Source: Bacteroidota bacterium (lineage in GTDB: Bacteria; Bacteroidota; Bacteroidia; UBA8524). From it: DNA of 18,212 bases. The notes below the pieces were generated by a model. That model saw only the letters and a list, made by a program, of their open reading frames with translations, made no database searches and was not told the DNA's origin. Position 1 is the stretch's first letter, and every line of letters starts with the position of its first letter. Both the position numbers and the translations under genes were made by a program. Of this stretch, positions 7,916 to 15,391 are shown one piece after another. The stretch covers positions 6,558 to 24,769 of the forward strand of contig DQHT01000115.1 in assembly GCA_003531115.1 (NCBI GenBank), read 5' to 3'.

Positions 7916-8794
7916 ATGAAAACCTTGGTCTATAGTTTGTTTTTAGTGCTTTTTTTCTCCTGTAAACCGGAAGAAAAAGTAATTCCCTTCCCCCAGCAAG
8001 AGGCGAAATGGGTGATCAATTCGCGTATTAGCGAAGAGGGTTCACTCTGGGTTGGTGTTTCATACAGTCTTCCTCCAGATTATTCAGGAAGGGGTAATTC
8101 GATTATCGAGCTGCTTGAATCGATGATGATCGACAGCCTGCAGCTTGAGATCGAATACCAGGGACAATGGCAAGCTCTTGATGAATCTGCCAAAGGGATC
8201 TATGTGCTCCACAATGCCCAACTGGAAGCCGGGTATACGGTTCATATCAAAGTAAAGGACCGGTCGGGAAACACTAAATTAATGGCTTCTTCCGTAGTAC
8301 AGGAAATAGCCGATGTCCGTTACCTCGACGCTTATGGGATCAAACGGGGATTGGATACGGTTTACAAAATGAACCTGACATTGGCCAAACCGGCAGATAC
8401 TGAAGCCTGGTATGTATTAAGCTTAAACAGGAGCAGCGACCTCCGTAAAATTCAAAACGGAGGCAGGCCTACCCTTGGGAATATTTTGATGGACAGGAAC
8501 ATAACCGATAAACGAGCTTTTTTGATCCGGGCCGCTGATTATCCGGGCGACAGCATCCATATACAAAAAGAAATTTCCTGGTTAAATGGGTCTGATACCC
8601 TGTTGGTTCATGTTTCCCGAATAGAAAAACCCTATTTTGTATTTTTGGAAGCTGTATTACGTTCCTCCGGATGGTTCCAACAGTTGCTCGGCGACGCGGT
8701 GAATTATCCCGGAAATGTACAGGGTGGTCTGGGTTATTTCACCCTTCACCGGGGCGTAAACAGGGCTTTTATAATGAAAAACAGAGTGCGATAA
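7916..8794 (+). CDS. DUF4249-like outer-membrane lipoprotein
   Basis: 292 residues. A lipoprotein signal (LVLFFSC) places the acylated Cys at residue 16. What follows resembles DUF4249: a VINSRISEEGSLWVGVSYS opening strand, a central MIDSLQLEIEYQGQW segment, then GIYVLHNAQLEAGYTVHIKV, which matches the family's pattern of a residue string ending in a turn 'G-Y' before each strand. Function of the family is not established; members sit next to TonB-dependent receptors and are thought to act with them at the cell surface. It begins 4 bases after the receptor stop, so the two are cotranscribed from site C. It replaces the SusD position here but is not related to SusD in any motif that I can see. 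Confidence 0.75.
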   Translation: MKTLVYSLFLVLFFSCKPEEKVIPFPQQEAKWVINSRISEEGSLWVGVSYSLPPDYSGRGNSIIELLESMMIDSLQLEIEYQGQWQALDESAKGIYVLHNAQLEAGYTVHIKVKDRSGNTKLMASSVVQEIADVRYLDAYGIKRGLDTVYKMNLTLAKPADTEAWYVLSLNRSSDLRKIQNGGRPTLGNILMDRNITDKRAFLIRAADYPGDSIHIQKEISWLNGSDTLLVHVSRIEKPYFVFLEAVLRSSGWFQQLLGDAVNYPGNVQGGLGYFTLHRGVNRAFIMKNRVR

Positions 8795-8812
8795 GCATTG
8801 GTGCAACATTTT

Positions 8813-8824
8813 ATTGATATCAAT
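8813..8824. promoter_or_regulatory. 12-base perfect palindrome upstream of the propeller gene
   Basis: ATTGATATCAAT reads the same on both strands and lies 26 bases before the ATG at 8851, in the only gap of the receptor-lipoprotein-propeller run. It could be an operator. No copy of the ATAGGGGTT motif is present in this 56-base gap, and no terminator is seen, so read-through from site C is equally possible. Confidence 0.3.
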
Positions 8825-8850
8825 TGTCTATACAGTAATTAAAAAAAGAA

Positions 8851-9969
8851 ATGAACTTTAAAACCGGACAAATCATAGCGTTAAGTGCTTTTATTACCTT
8901 GTCGGCTTGTCGTAAAGACGACAATGGAGGACCAGAAAAATTAAATACCGTACCCGAATTTTATACTTCCGCCGAAGCAGGCGTGTACGGATCCGTAGCG
9001 CCATCACTTGATTTAGTGGCAGGTGCCGGACAAGGGGTAAATATCCCGCAGGACATTGATTTTCACCCTACCCGAACAATGGAGTTGTGGGTGCTGAATA
9101 AAGATGCTGACATGACTGGTGGCAGTACTGTGACCATCAGCAATGCCGGAAAAGGAAACCAATCAACAGAATATCGCCGGGATGGAAATGCCTGGCACTT
9201 TATGGCTTTGCCTTCAGCAATTGCTTTTTCAAACAACGGAAATTTTGCCACCGTAGCCAATATCAGAGATGCCAATCGCCAGGGCGGAACCTTTACCGGC
9301 CCTTCATTGTGGTCGAGCGATATGAGCATTTATGCCAAGCCCTCAGGAGGCAACGGAAGCCATTTAGACATGCTGCATGGTAGCCCGTTTAGCATGGGTA
9401 TAGCAGCTGAAACCGACAATGCATTTTGGGTATTTGATGGTTACAATGGCCACCTGGTTCGTTATGATTTTGTGCTGGATCACGGTCCGGGCAATGATGA
9501 CCATAGTGATGGAAAAGTACACCGGTATACCGACATTCCTTTGGCGCGCTATACGGATGGTGTGCCCTGCCATATGGTTTTGGACGCCGACAAAAAATGG
9601 CTCTATATCGTGGACGGTACCAAGGGAAAAATTATCCGGGTAAATATTCAAAGCGGATCCAAAAAAGGAAACCTCAACCTGATCAACGAACCCTTGGATG
9701 AACATTGGGAAATGCAGGGTATGGAAATGGAAGTGATGTTTGAAGCCGGATTCCAGCAAGCATCGGGTATTGAAATTAAAGACAACAGGGTCTTTATATC
9801 CGACTACAAAACCGGGGATATCATCGCTTTTGATATTCATACTAAAAAAGAAATTGGCCGGGTAGCTACGGGTAAACCGGGCGTGATCGGAATAAAACTA
9901 GATCCGGAAGGTAAACTTTGGTATGTGAATGAAAAGACCCATGAGGTCGTTCGTATCTCACCCAAATAA
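8851..9969 (+). CDS. Lipoprotein with NHL/YncE-like beta-propeller
   Basis: 372 residues. The lipobox LSAC places the acylated Cys at residue 20, followed by KDD. The rest is a repetitive propeller fold: blades such as NIPQDIDFHPTRTMELWVLN (64-83), MGIAAETDNAFWVFDGYNGH (182-201), PCHMVLDADKKWLYIVDGTK (239-258), ASGIEIKDNRVFISDYKTGD (304-323) and VIGIKLDPEGKLWYVNEKTH (345-364). Unusual loops are DHGPGNDDHSDG (210-221) and a Met-rich stretch with M288, M291, M293 and M296 close to H285; both could bind metal, which is speculative. It follows the receptor and DUF4249-like genes on the same strand after 56 bases and ends at a terminator. A surface-exposed propeller lipoprotein with a TonB receptor recalls the BtuG/BtuB cobalamin pair of Bacteroides, but nothing here shows the same ligand. 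Confidence 0.8.
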   Translation: MNFKTGQIIALSAFITLSACRKDDNGGPEKLNTVPEFYTSAEAGVYGSVAPSLDLVAGAGQGVNIPQDIDFHPTRTMELWVLNKDADMTGGSTVTISNAGKGNQSTEYRRDGNAWHFMALPSAIAFSNNGNFATVANIRDANRQGGTFTGPSLWSSDMSIYAKPSGGNGSHLDMLHGSPFSMGIAAETDNAFWVFDGYNGHLVRYDFVLDHGPGNDDHSDGKVHRYTDIPLARYTDGVPCHMVLDADKKWLYIVDGTKGKIIRVNIQSGSKKGNLNLINEPLDEHWEMQGMEMEVMFEAGFQQASGIEIKDNRVFISDYKTGDIIAFDIHTKKEIGRVATGKPGVIGIKLDPEGKLWYVNEKTHEVVRISPK

Positions 9970-9990
9970 CAAGCTTTTTCATAGAGGTCA

Positions 9991-10027
9991 AAAAAAGGGG
10001 GCAACTTTCGGGAAGCCCCTTTTTCTT
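9991..10027. terminator. Bidirectional terminator between convergent genes
   Basis: An A-run plus GGGGGC (9993-10002) pairs with GCCCC plus a T-run (10015-10024) across a 12-base loop. Each strand has the stem followed by U, so it can end both the propeller transcript and the M4 protease transcript, whose stop codon is at 10028-10030. Confidence 0.85.
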
Positions 10028-13000
10028 TTATCGGATAAGCATGAGCGTACTATTTTGGTGAACCTGAAGACTTTGTACACTTTGGCCTTTAAACAGGATC
10101 AAATAAACGCCTCCGGGAGCTTCGGCTCCATCCCGGGTTTGTCCTGACCATTGACAGGTATGGATATCTTCACAATGGTACACCAGCGCTCCCCAACGAT
10201 CATAGATCCAATATTCGCCCGAAAGCAGATTGAGAAAAACGGGACGATAAAAATCATTGTTCCTGTCGGCATTAGGAGTAAAAGCGTTTGGTAACCAAAC
10301 CAGAGCCTTATCATAAACAGAAACAGAATCTGAGGCGGCATCTTCACATCCGGCAATATCCTGTACGGTGAGAGAAAGGGTGTAGATTCCGGTATCCAAA
10401 AATTGATGATTAACGGATGGGCCTGAATAACTGCTTCCATCGCTAAAATACCATTCGTAGGAGACAGCCAGCGGATCCAATGATACAGCTTGCACAAAGG
10501 CTTCATCAAGCGGCATGGAAGTACGGTTAAGCAAAAACCGGGCTTCTGCGGCCTGAACTACATGAATATAATTTTCGAAGAGGGTATCGGCCTTGCAGCC
10601 ATCCGCATCCTCAATGGCCAGGGTTAATGAGTATACCCCTGCTTTGGTCCAGCTGTGTTTCCAGGAGGGGGTGGTGAATATCATCCCATCGCTTGTTTGC
10701 CAGTTGACGGCGCTTACAGTTCCCCCCAGATTCACATCGATTTCCTGTCCGGTGCAAAGGAAAGTGTCGCTGTACAGCACAGGTGGAATTGGTGGCGCCT
10801 GTATATCCACAAAAACGGAATCAAATGCATCAGGCGAACATCCGTCGCGCAGGCGGATCGAATACCATTTCGGAAGGCTGGCTGTGAAACTGGCTGTATC
10901 CGATCTTTTGATCCCGTTCCAGTAATACGAATAATTGGCGTTCAGTCCACCTGAGGCAACTGCCGTGAGTTGGAAACGCATAGCATCACAAACAACCCTG
11001 TTCGTTCCAAGTTCCACACTCAGCGGATCGCGTACATTCACCTGAAAATATTGGGTGTCGGAAAGGGAACAGCCATCCCCGAGCACCACTTCATAGCCTG
11101 TGGTTCCGGAGGGTGTCCAGGACCTTTTATCTCCCGAGAACCCGTCTGTCCATAAAAAAGTATAAGCCGCCTGATTCCCACCACTCGCTTCAAGGTCTTT
11201 GTACAGGGCTTCCTGATAGCAAATTGTGGTATCCGCCTCAGGAACAAAAGTCAAAGGCGCTAATTTGCCTACGAAGACACTATCTGTAAGGGAGGTACAA
11301 GGATCTGTAACCCGGACCACATAAGTTCCGGCCTGGTAGGGATCTGTTTGATGGAAACTATCCGTTGCCATTGCCGCATTGTTCCAGAAAAACTGCAGTC
11401 CCGGAAATTCTGCTGCATGAACCTGAACATGCAGTTCCATACTTTGGCCATAACACAGGATGCTGTCGGGTGACAGGGAAAAATTCAGGATGGGTATGGC
11501 GCGAATAAACAAACTGTCTTCGGCAGGGAGCAGGGAACATTGGTCGCGCAGGCGGACATAATTCCAGCCACTTTGATTATAAGGGATGAAGGTGCTGAAT
11601 CCTTCCGGACTGACAGAGCCGTTCCAATAGGCAGCATAACCGGTGCTATCGCCACCGCTGGCCTGGATCTCAAGAAAGGCGGAGCTGTTCGGACAAAGTA
11701 CAGTATCTCCGCTTAAACGTACGGATAAAGGGTCACGTACATGAACTGCAATAGCAGCCGTATCAGGCCTGCTGCTGCATCCATCGCTTAATACAACATG
11801 AATGAGGGTATCTCTTTCGAAAGCTACCTGAACACTTGCCCCGCTGAGACCAAGTTCAGGCCAGCTATAGCTGTAGCCGGAATTCAGACCACCACTGCCC
11901 GATGCAATGAGTTGTCCGCTTTGCAGGTGACAAAAGAGCGTATCCTCGGTGCTTGTAAGCGAAAGCGGTTCACGAACCTGAATATGAAACCAGGCGGTGT
12001 CGCTGCTCAGCAGGCAGGCATCGAACAATACGAGGGCAAAAGTTTGCGAAGAATCCGGTTTAAGCCAGGCCTGTTTACCAGTGTTAAGGGTTTGTAAACT
12101 GGAGGAATCGAGCCAATAAAATACCAGGCTTCCCGAATCCGCTGCCTGCCATTGCGGGATCACCAATAAACTATCTCCTGCGCAAACAATGCTGTCAGGT
12201 GGTGTGCTTATGGAAATGTCGGCCCTGTATCCCTGATAAGAAAGTTTAAATCCCGTACCGATCACTGCCGGGTCAGAAGAATGATGGAGGGTAATGCTGT
12301 TGCCCTGTATAAAAAGGGTATCTCCGTTATTCGGAAGATTGGTCCCGCTGTATTGACCCAGCAGGACTCCATCCGAATCATGACCCTGATAAAGGTAGAG
12401 GTAATCGTAATTGGCCTCATAATCAAATTCAAGAAATAGAATTCCGATCGAATCAGCGCCCGGGGTAGTGATGGTTAAATAAGATTCAAGCATATCGGTA
12501 TAGGCCGATTCGCCTCCGTCATCGTAAATAAGTCCACGGCAATACACGCTCTGAGAGCGGCCATTATCCGGCAATATCAGCGCGTGACAAATATCTGCCG
12601 TTGAATCGATATAAATTTGCTGGTTCCTTATCAGGGTGTCGCTGCTCGTTCCATAACAACTATAGGCGATCAGGCTAACGTCAAAAAAGCCATAGGAGGT
12701 ATAAGTATGGATGGGGTGCTCAGAGGTATCCTGGCTGTTGTCGCCAAAGTCCCATAGATAAGTCCGTGCATTTTCGGAATAGTTGAGAAAGGAAATGGCT
12801 GCCGGACTAAAACACTGAAAATTTTCGGAGGAAAAATTCGCAGTGACCACCAGGCTGTCGTATTCGTCGCCAACTCCAACAGCGTACCAGGCATTGGTCA
12901 CGGCGATCACCTCCCGGGAACAGGCACCGTGGAGGTCTTTGGCAGCAAGGATGGAAAAGAAGCGGGCGTCGGCATAGTTGCTGAAACGACTCAAATAAAC

Positions 13001-14545
13001 ACTCAAACTTCGGTAGGTGATCTGTTGGGTGACAGGTCTTCCGAGGCTGTCTACTTCATAAAAAAATCCTTTGTCGTTGGTTCCGGTATCCCCTTCGCAA
13101 AGGGTATAATACCAGTAGTTCTGTACGCCACTGTTCGTGTGTACCCCGCCATTGTCGCCGGTTCCGTTGTACCAATACTGTCCTTTGTAAGTATCAGGAT
13201 CTCCTTTTAATTTCGGCTTTTCCATGTTACGGAGCCCACTACCATTGGGTGTAATTTCTTCACCGATCTTCCATGTTGCGTTGCTTTTGTTTTCAAATTC
13301 AATGGAATTACCGAAGATGTCGGAAAAAGATTCATTTAAGGCACCACTTTCGTTCTGATAGATGAGGTTGGCGGTATAGGTGGTAACAGCATGACCTATT
13401 TCATGGCCACATACATCGAGGCAGGTAAGTGGGGTGAAAACGGTTCCATTTCCATCGCCATAGGTCATGTAATAGCCATTCCAGAATGCGTTGTTGTAGT
13501 TGTTGCTGTAATGCACATAGCTGCGAATGGTGGCACCCTGGTTATCAAAACTTTGACGGCCATAATTTGTGAAAAAGTAGAGGTAGGTTTTTTCGGCACC
13601 CCAATGGGCATCGGTGGCTATTTCATCTTGTTGGGTATTAACCGTGTTCCATACATTGTTGCTGTCGATAAAATCTACGGCATTGGCATAGTTGGTACTT
13701 TTATTCAGGTCGAAGGTTTGGATTTGGGCGCCCAGACTGCTGTCGCGGAGTCGGTACAATCCATTGCTCATGCTGTCGACCCGTATCGTTTGTGTACCCG
13801 AATAGCGGGTTACAGCTGTTCCGTAGGTGTTGATATCGTGCAGGAGATTTTCCCGGAAGAGGATGCTCCCGTCAGCTGCATTCACATAGACTTTGTCATG
13901 AAACAGCGGTTCGAGGGAATAGATATTCATGGAATAACTAAGCACCCACAATCCTCCCGGATTTGCCGGATCGATCGGGAACCAGCTCAATTTTGGTTGA
14001 GGAGAGTATGAAGCATTTTCATCCCTTTTCAGTTCTTTGAGCAGCGCTTCTTCTGCGGGGTCGTTCCAGATAAATGTGGTGGACGTTTTGTTTTCTATTG
14101 CCTTTTGTATGGCCTCTTCACGGGAGATAATCGGAGCAAGGCTCAGCGGTAATTCAAAGAGAGCCGCATCGATGGAGTGCAGCTGCCCTCCTTCCAGATG
14201 AGCCGTAAGTGTTCCACCATCAACAGGATAGCCAAGATAAAGAATTTCATAATGCTGATGTTCCTGATGAAGAGCATCTTTTTCCGTACGCAGTAAGCGG
14301 AAAGTGTAGGCAGAAGGTAGTTTATAAATTTTTTGGAAGAAGAGGGAAGGATTGGCCGTGTAGCCCTTTTGTACATGTTTAAAATGGATATACCTTGGGA
14401 AATGGCTGTATTCCCAATAATAAACATGGTCGGCTCCCGGGAAGAGCGAATCCGCCTGTCGCCCTTCAAATTCCTGCGCTGCTGACTGCGTGGGGAAAAG
14501 ACAGAGCAGGCCAAACAGAAGGAACATAACGTGCTTCAGCGGCAT
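10028..14545 (-). CDS. Secreted M4 (thermolysin-type) metalloprotease with CUB, PKD/Ig-like repeats and T9SS type B domain
   Basis: 1505 residues, ATG at 14545; a second in-frame ATG is codon 7 and either gives a signal peptide ending near AAQ (22-24). An FTP/PepSY-type propeptide spans about 25-235. The catalytic domain carries HEIGH (381-385), the third zinc ligand E405 in ESGALNESFSDIFG, Tyr396 in LIYQNES, and H469 in DNGGVHTNSG; the spacing matches thermolysin (H142, H146, Y157, E166, H231) apart from one insertion before H469. So it should be an active zinc endopeptidase. After about residue 560 come a PKD domain (about 568-645, WDFGDNSQDTSEHP), a CUB domain (about 652-772), a set of ~79-residue Ig-like repeats (about 775-1330), another PKD-like domain (about 1333-1410) and a CHU_C/T9SS type B sorting domain (about 1411-1505, NAFTPNADRNNDFYRP, then IYDRWGALVY and PGGVYLI). 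It is exported by T9SS and probably degrades protein outside the cell. Confidence 0.95.
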   Translation of the reverse strand: MPLKHVMFLLFGLLCLFPTQSAAQEFEGRQADSLFPGADHVYYWEYSHFPRYIHFKHVQKGYTANPSLFFQKIYKLPSAYTFRLLRTEKDALHQEHQHYEILYLGYPVDGGTLTAHLEGGQLHSIDAALFELPLSLAPIISREEAIQKAIENKTSTTFIWNDPAEEALLKELKRDENASYSPQPKLSWFPIDPANPGGLWVLSYSMNIYSLEPLFHDKVYVNAADGSILFRENLLHDINTYGTAVTRYSGTQTIRVDSMSNGLYRLRDSSLGAQIQTFDLNKSTNYANAVDFIDSNNVWNTVNTQQDEIATDAHWGAEKTYLYFFTNYGRQSFDNQGATIRSYVHYSNNYNNAFWNGYYMTYGDGNGTVFTPLTCLDVCGHEIGHAVTTYTANLIYQNESGALNESFSDIFGNSIEFENKSNATWKIGEEITPNGSGLRNMEKPKLKGDPDTYKGQYWYNGTGDNGGVHTNSGVQNYWYYTLCEGDTGTNDKGFFYEVDSLGRPVTQQITYRSLSVYLSRFSNYADARFFSILAAKDLHGACSREVIAVTNAWYAVGVGDEYDSLVVTANFSSENFQCFSPAAISFLNYSENARTYLWDFGDNSQDTSEHPIHTYTSYGFFDVSLIAYSCYGTSSDTLIRNQQIYIDSTADICHALILPDNGRSQSVYCRGLIYDDGGESAYTDMLESYLTITTPGADSIGILFLEFDYEANYDYLYLYQGHDSDGVLLGQYSGTNLPNNGDTLFIQGNSITLHHSSDPAVIGTGFKLSYQGYRADISISTPPDSIVCAGDSLLVIPQWQAADSGSLVFYWLDSSSLQTLNTGKQAWLKPDSSQTFALVLFDACLLSSDTAWFHIQVREPLSLTSTEDTLFCHLQSGQLIASGSGGLNSGYSYSWPELGLSGASVQVAFERDTLIHVVLSDGCSSRPDTAAIAVHVRDPLSVRLSGDTVLCPNSSAFLEIQASGGDSTGYAAYWNGSVSPEGFSTFIPYNQSGWNYVRLRDQCSLLPAEDSLFIRAIPILNFSLSPDSILCYGQSMELHVQVHAAEFPGLQFFWNNAAMATDSFHQTDPYQAGTYVVRVTDPCTSLTDSVFVGKLAPLTFVPEADTTICYQEALYKDLEASGGNQAAYTFLWTDGFSGDKRSWTPSGTTGYEVVLGDGCSLSDTQYFQVNVRDPLSVELGTNRVVCDAMRFQLTAVASGGLNANYSYYWNGIKRSDTASFTASLPKWYSIRLRDGCSPDAFDSVFVDIQAPPIPPVLYSDTFLCTGQEIDVNLGGTVSAVNWQTSDGMIFTTPSWKHSWTKAGVYSLTLAIEDADGCKADTLFENYIHVVQAAEARFLLNRTSMPLDEAFVQAVSLDPLAVSYEWYFSDGSSYSGPSVNHQFLDTGIYTLSLTVQDIAGCEDAASDSVSVYDKALVWLPNAFTPNADRNNDFYRPVFLNLLSGEYWIYDRWGALVYHCEDIHTCQWSGQTRDGAEAPGGVYLILFKGQSVQSLQVHQNSTLMLIR
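10556..12223 (-). repeat. Tandem ~79-residue Ig-like repeats inside the M4 protease
   Basis: Protein repeats in residues 775-1330 of the protease. Three linker boundaries read VREPLSL (857), VRDPLSV (936) and VRDPLSV (1171), and a fourth is degenerate (KLAPLTF, 1094). Each unit has an early Cys (DTLFC, DTVLC, DSILC, DTTIC) and a late Cys in a DGC, DQC or DPC motif, suggesting a disulfide per unit. The units are divergent in DNA, so this is an old protein-domain array rather than a DNA repeat. Confidence 0.75.
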
Positions 14546-14648
14546 TCACTTGGTTTTGGTGCCGTGAATTTACGATTTTTTGGTTAATGGGTTGATATTT
14601 CCTTTCTAGCGAAGCCAATGCATCAATAGAAATGGATGGAGTTATTTG

Positions 14649-14656
14649 TATATTTG
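14649..14656 (+). promoter_or_regulatory. Possible -7 box (TAnnTTTG) of the antitoxin operon
   Basis: TATATTTG matches the Bacteroidota -7 consensus exactly and lies 10 bases before the antitoxin ATG at 14667. The expected TTTG at -33 is not seen, so support is partial. The rest of the 121-base gap to the divergent protease gene shows nothing recognisable. Confidence 0.35.
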
Positions 14657-14666
14657 TTAGACGGTC

Positions 14667-14876
14667 ATGAACATTATTCAGGTAGAAATATTAAGTGAAC
14701 AGGGTCTCAAGTTACTCAGACAACTTGAAAAGTTAAATATTTTACGTCTGATCCAACCAGAACGGAAATCTAAAATGCCGAAACGAAAATGGGCCGGTTC
14801 GATCTCAAAAACAAGTGCTGAAAGGATGCTTGAGGAATTAGAAAAGGGTAGGGATGAATGGGAACGCACTATTTAA
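14667..14876 (+). CDS. Antitoxin of a VapBC-like toxin-antitoxin pair
   Basis: 69 residues. It starts with a short beta segment and helix (MNIIQVEILSEQGLKLLRQL), then a linker with basic residues (PERKSKMPKRKWAGSI) and a charged C-terminal helix (SAERMLEELEKGRDEWERTI). This layout of a 'KLL..LE.LN..RL' helix, a G-S/K-x-S turn and a terminal '..R.EWE' helix is that of small Bacteroidota proteins of the DUF2281 or related type encoded directly before PIN-domain toxins. It would bind and neutralise the toxin and repress its own operon. The stop overlaps the toxin start by 19 bases. The gene is intact although the toxin behind it is broken. Confidence 0.75.
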   Translation: MNIIQVEILSEQGLKLLRQLEKLNILRLIQPERKSKMPKRKWAGSISKTSAERMLEELEKGRDEWERTI

Positions 14877-15072
14877 GTGATACCAATACGATTATAGAGT
14901 TTCTTGGAGGAGCATTTCCAAAAGAAAAGGCACTCTGGTTGGATAAGATCATCGAAGACAACCGGAATCATATTTCGGTAATTAATCAATTACCAGAAAT
15001 AGTGTGGACTTTAAAAATATTCCGGAACTTACGACTATTAATTTGTGGGAATTTCAACCGGATTTGGAGTAA
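14858..15072 (+). pseudogene. VapC-like PIN-domain toxin with internal deletion
   Basis: The start reads MGTHYLSDTNTIIEFLGG, the normal PIN opening with its first catalytic Asp (D8), and continues to HISVIN. In a different frame, from about 14992, comes TRNSVDFKNIPELTTINL, then WEFQPDLE and a stop at 15070-15072; that is the normal PIN C-terminus (the T-R-N-x-x-D-F box). Full-length PIN proteins are about 130 residues; here about 45 and 27 remain. The missing middle held the second acidic residue and the LPDAIIAATA-type helix, so the enzyme, an RNase in its family, must be inactive. The junction lies at about 14978-14996 and also changes the frame. Translation in the first frame instead runs on to 15118 through non-PIN sequence. 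Confidence 0.85.
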
Positions 15073-15365
15073 TATCACCTCCTTTGCAAGAACTGGGATT
15101 CATCGATTCTTCAAATGATGAATTCTTTTTAAACCCGGTCTTAAAATATTCTCGAGTTAAAAAGACGCTGATCTTTAGCGGTGAGTTGAGAAAGTTTGAT
15201 TTAGTCGATCGTCAAGCGGAACAAATCGAACCGCAACTTCTTCAAAGCTTTAGAAATAGTCTGTTGGTGGCACTTGAAGAAAAGAAAATAGCTGCTCACT
15301 CCCTGATCATGGAACTGGACAGATTTATTTCGGATGAGGGAAAAGGAGAAGGAATTGGCGAATAA
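15045..15365 (+). CDS. Orphan ORF, possible gene remnant
   Basis: A 106-residue frame opened by a GTG at 15045 that overlaps the end of the broken PIN toxin. I do not recognise it. The middle is hydrophilic and probably helical (RKFDLVDRQAEQIEPQLLQS, then SLLVALEEKKIAAHSLIMEL), with no signal peptide or membrane segment. The GTG has no clear ribosome-binding site and the first ~9 codons are the PIN remnant in another frame, so the true gene may have lost its 5' end. It could be a truncated neighbour brought up by the same rearrangement that damaged the toxin. Confidence 0.3.
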   Translation: MGISTGFGVISPPLQELGFIDSSNDEFFLNPVLKYSRVKKTLIFSGELRKFDLVDRQAEQIEPQLLQSFRNSLLVALEEKKIAAHSLIMELDRFISDEGKGEGIGE

Positions 15366-15391
15366 TCTCTTTTAAAACTTCACAACCATCA

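Noticed and set aside
5644..8794. SusCD-type polysaccharide utilisation locus
   Set aside because: The receptor is too short for SusC, the lipoprotein is DUF4249-like rather than SusD-like, and no glycan enzyme is nearby.
5644..9969. Cobalamin uptake (BtuB/BtuG) locus
   Set aside because: Only the receptor-plus-propeller pattern is shared; no cobalamin riboswitch is visible and an ECF promoter is present instead.
13391..14011. 206-residue plus-strand ORF inside the protease gene
   Set aside because: It is antisense to the M4 catalytic and propeptide region, where all zinc-site motifs are in the minus frame.
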